Source of the DNA: Pseudomonadota bacterium
Lineage (GTDB): Bacteria > Pseudomonadota > Gammaproteobacteria > Steroidobacterales > Steroidobacteraceae
Assembly (NCBI GenBank): GCA_023428645.1
Contig: JAEYXD010000010.1
Location: forward strand, 1-64,000
Reading direction: 5' to 3'
DNA length: 64,000 nucleotides
Shown here: piece by piece, positions 61,463 through 64,000 of the stretch
Numbering within the stretch: position 1 is the stretch's first letter
How the letters are laid out: every line of letters begins with the position of its first letter
The notes under the pieces: generated by a model
What the model was told of the DNA's origin: nothing
What the model saw: the letters and a program-made list of their open reading frames with translations, nothing else
Database searches by the model: none
Program-made: the position numbers and the translations under genes

Positions 61463-63904
61463 ATGTCGAGAAAAGTGTTGACGATCTCTCTTCTGAGTTT
61501 GCTGTCACCCGCAGCGCTGGCGGCCGAGCAGCAGACGACACAACAAGCCGCCACGTCGGGCGAGCCCTCGAACGCAACCGCCGAAGCAGGTGTCGCAGGC
61601 CAACCCGCGATCGGAACGCTCAGCGTCCAGGGCGCACTCGACAACGTCATCGTCACCGCAAGGCGGCGCGAGGAAAACCTGCAGCGGGTCCCCGCCGCCA
61701 TCTCGGCCGTCGGTGGCGAGCTGCTCGACAGCTCGTACACCGTCAACACGCAATCGCTCAGCCAACTCGTGCCGGCGCTTTATTACAACTCCGCGAACCC
61801 GCGTAACACGGCCTACACGATCCGCGACCTGGGCTCGAACACGCTGTCGATCAGCGCAGCGAACGACGGCATCGAGCCCGGCGTCGGCTTCTATGTCGAC
61901 CAGGTGTATCACGGTCGCCCGGCGACGGCGTCCTTCGACTTCACCGACATCGAGCGCGCCGAGGTGCTGCGCGGTCCGCAAGGCACGCTCTTCGGCAAGA
62001 ACACGACGGCGGGTGCGATCCATGTCATCAGCCGCCGCCCCACTTTCGCGCCCGAAGCGAGCACCGAGCTCTCTTACGGCGAGCACGATTTCTGGCAGGC
62101 GAAAGCCAGTGTTTCCGGCGCACTGCTAAGTGATGTCGTTGCGGGCCGCCTCTCGGTTCAGCTCACGCAGCGCGATGGTTTGCTGCGGAACGTGCGGACC
62201 GGCAAGAAGCTGAACGAACTCGACAACTACGCCTGGCGCGGCCAGTTGCTGTTCGTGCCCAGCGAGTATCTGCAAGTGCGCCTCATCGCGGACGTTTCCG
62301 ATTTGGATTCGGCATGCTGCACGCAAGTGTTCCTGCGGGTGGGCGAAAGCCGCCGCAGCGCCGCTCGCCAGTTCCCCGCGTTGGCCGCGGGGCTCGGCTA
62401 TGCGCCGCCCAGCACCGATGTCTACGATCGACTCTCGGACATCGACACGGAGCTGCGCGTCGACACGCAAGACGGCGGCGTCTCTGCGATTGCCGATTGG
62501 AATGCCGGCCCGCTCACGCTCACCTCCATCACCGCGTGGCGCTACTGGGATTGGGACGTTGCGAACGACCGCGACTACACGGGCATCCCGATTCAAATGG
62601 TTCAGCGCATTCCCTCGCGCCAGGATCAATACAGTCAAGAGCTGCGCGTCGCCTCGAATGGCGACACGCCGCTGCGCTACGTCGCCGGCCTCTATCATTT
62701 CTCACAGAAAATCACCGGGCGTCCGACGAGCATTTACGGACCGGAAGCCGCCTATTGGCTGCTCAGCCAGGCGAACTTCGCCGTGCCGATTCCGCGCGAT
62801 CTGCTCGATGGCTACGGACAGCAAGGCGACTCGCGTTTCGAGATGAAGAGCTACGCGGTGTTCGGTGAAGTGAACTACGACGTGACGCGGCGACTGACCG
62901 CGACACTCGGACTGCGCTACACGTATGAGGACAAGGAAGGCACGTATGCGACGCGCGTGTTCGGCGGCGCCGACCTGACGGGACTCGCTCCCGCGGCCGC
63001 GGCTGAATTGAATCGCGCGAAGCTCTCGATCTTCCGCCCGCAGAGCTATGCGTCAGCGGACAGTGGCGACAGCGTATCCGGCCGAGCCAACCTGGCGTAC
63101 ACGGTGGCCGATGATCTGCTGGCCTACGCGAGCTTTGCATACGGGTACAAGTCCGGCGGCTTGAACATGTCGGGCCTGCCGCTCGATGCGCTGAACCAGC
63201 CCGCGCTCGCGACCGCGGTGATCGAAGACGAAACGAACCGCACGTACGAGCTCGGCCTGAAGTACACGATGCTCGATCACCGTGCCACGTTGAATGTCGC
63301 GGGCTATTGGACGGTCGTCGAGGACTATCAGTCCAACGTCGTATCGAGTCTCGAAACCGCGGCGATCCGCTCGTATCCCTCGAACATTCCGGAGGTGCGC
63401 GTCCGCGGCGTCGAGGCGGACTTCGCGGCTTTGGTGTTCAGTGGCTTCACGCTGCGCGCCTCGGTGGCGTACGCCGACGGCGAGAACACGAACTACCCCC
63501 AAGGCCCCTGCCCTCTCGAGCTGCAGACAGCGGCCACGGTCGCTTGCGATCTCACGGGTGTGCGACTCGCAGGCCTGTCCAAATGGGTGGGCACAGTGGG
63601 TTTCGACTACGTGCTGCCGCTCGGTCCGGGCGCCCTTCTCGTTCACGTGGATTCGAGCGCACGCAGCGGCTACTTCAGCGACAGCTCCGCCTCACGCTAC
63701 ACGTGGATCGACGGTTACAACGTCACGCATGCGAGCGTGGGCTATCGCTTCGACGCCGGCTGGGAGATCACCGCCTTCGCACGCAATCTGTTCGATGAGG
63801 ACTACATCACCGCGCTGACGCTGCAAACGGGCAACTCCGGCCTCGTGCTCGGGCAACCGAGCGACCCGCGCATCGCGGGCGTGACGTTGCGCGCGAGGTT
63901 CTGA
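61463..63904 (+). CDS. TonB-dependent receptor, siderophore/metal-receptor style
   Basis: From ATG 61463 (GGGGG upstream) the product is 813 residues; a TTG at 61442 is in frame. MSRKVLTISLLSLLSPAALA is a signal peptide. After a Gln/Ala/Thr-rich stretch comes the TonB box LDNVIVTARRREENLQRVP, then the plug (RGPQGTLFGKNTTAGAIHVI) and barrel, ending RIAGVTLRARF. The plug wording (LFGKNTTAGAIHVISRRP) is typical of receptors for large or iron-chelating ligands. The divergent ModE-like regulator suggests control by an oxyanion or a metal-related signal. Confidence 0.9.
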   Translation: MSRKVLTISLLSLLSPAALAAEQQTTQQAATSGEPSNATAEAGVAGQPAIGTLSVQGALDNVIVTARRREENLQRVPAAISAVGGELLDSSYTVNTQSLSQLVPALYYNSANPRNTAYTIRDLGSNTLSISAANDGIEPGVGFYVDQVYHGRPATASFDFTDIERAEVLRGPQGTLFGKNTTAGAIHVISRRPTFAPEASTELSYGEHDFWQAKASVSGALLSDVVAGRLSVQLTQRDGLLRNVRTGKKLNELDNYAWRGQLLFVPSEYLQVRLIADVSDLDSACCTQVFLRVGESRRSAARQFPALAAGLGYAPPSTDVYDRLSDIDTELRVDTQDGGVSAIADWNAGPLTLTSITAWRYWDWDVANDRDYTGIPIQMVQRIPSRQDQYSQELRVASNGDTPLRYVAGLYHFSQKITGRPTSIYGPEAAYWLLSQANFAVPIPRDLLDGYGQQGDSRFEMKSYAVFGEVNYDVTRRLTATLGLRYTYEDKEGTYATRVFGGADLTGLAPAAAAELNRAKLSIFRPQSYASADSGDSVSGRANLAYTVADDLLAYASFAYGYKSGGLNMSGLPLDALNQPALATAVIEDETNRTYELGLKYTMLDHRATLNVAGYWTVVEDYQSNVVSSLETAAIRSYPSNIPEVRVRGVEADFAALVFSGFTLRASVAYADGENTNYPQGPCPLELQTAATVACDLTGVRLAGLSKWVGTVGFDYVLPLGPGALLVHVDSSARSGYFSDSSASRYTWIDGYNVTHASVGYRFDAGWEITAFARNLFDEDYITALTLQTGNSGLVLGQPSDPRIAGVTLRARF

Positions 63905-63930
63905 GGTCGGAGCTTCATGAAGTTGCAGCT

Positions 63931-64000
63931 TCAGCGCGCTTGCCGCGGCAGCGACCACAGAAAGTCCGTGCGCAGGCGGCCGGGCGCATACGCCGGGTCG
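63931..64000 (-). CDS. 3' end of a gene entering from the right edge
   Basis: Read leftward, the last 22 codons (DPAYAPGRLRTDFLWSLPRQ, then AR and TGA at 63931-63933) look like protein-coding sequence by composition. It converges with the TonB receptor across 26 bases. The product cannot be identified from this fragment. Confidence 0.45.
   Translation of the reverse strand, partial: DPAYAPGRLRTDFLWSLPRQAR

Overview
The window is high-GC, densely packed chromosomal DNA from a gammaproteobacterium. A YheU-family gene, a Pseudomonas-style nag cluster with a PTS fusion protein, an SAH riboswitch before ahcY and many TonB-dependent receptors point to the Xanthomonadales/Nevskiales/Steroidobacter side of that class. 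The placement is an inference from gene content. I see no rRNA, tRNA, CRISPR array, phage or intact insertion sequence.

Layout. 0-11 kb: mixed genes, including an orphan PAS protein, a secreted cyclophilin, YheU, a Tat-exported molybdoenzyme, a carboxylesterase, a redoxin/cytochrome/copper-monooxygenase fusion, a receiver protein lacking its phospho-acceptor Asp, and a phospholipase-D-type enzyme. 11-23 kb: a complete N-acetylglucosamine/chitin-oligomer locus. Leftward it has a TonB receptor, a GH20 hexosaminidase, an EIIA-HPr-EI fusion and EIICB; rightward it has a GntR regulator, a NagB-II-type deaminase and NagA. 23-31 kb: a leftward one-carbon/methyl-cycle cluster (adenosine-kinase-like, MetK, SAH riboswitch-AhcY, PurU, FolD, a 2-hydroxyacid dehydrogenase, a MetF-like protein). 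31-38 kb: a GGDEF response regulator, a methyltransferase-like protein, a MarR regulator, PEP carboxylase and small unknowns.

38-48 kb: a large leftward envelope operon (TlpA-like thioredoxin, coiled-coil protein, three TPR proteins, a small exported protein, one ExbB/TolQ, two ExbD/TolR, one TonB-like AgmX/PglI protein). It resembles the core of the Myxococcus Agl-Glt/Nfs machines. A sequence with the hallmarks of a class I cyclic-di-GMP (GEMM-I) riboswitch sits in its leader. 48.6-53 kb: a small exported protein, an exported protein made of nine 13-residue repeats, and, divergently, an ECF sigma factor translationally coupled to a Ser/Thr kinase with TPRs.

53-64 kb: a SYLF-domain protein, an MHS-type transporter, a TonB receptor/YfiR/hybrid-histidine-kinase operon, and a ModE-like one-domain regulator divergent from another TonB receptor.

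The strongest candidates for something not yet described are the GEMM-controlled ExbB-ExbD-ExbD/TPR machine and the perfectly conserved AEVDGTHRPWAQL repeat protein beside the sigma-factor/kinase pair.
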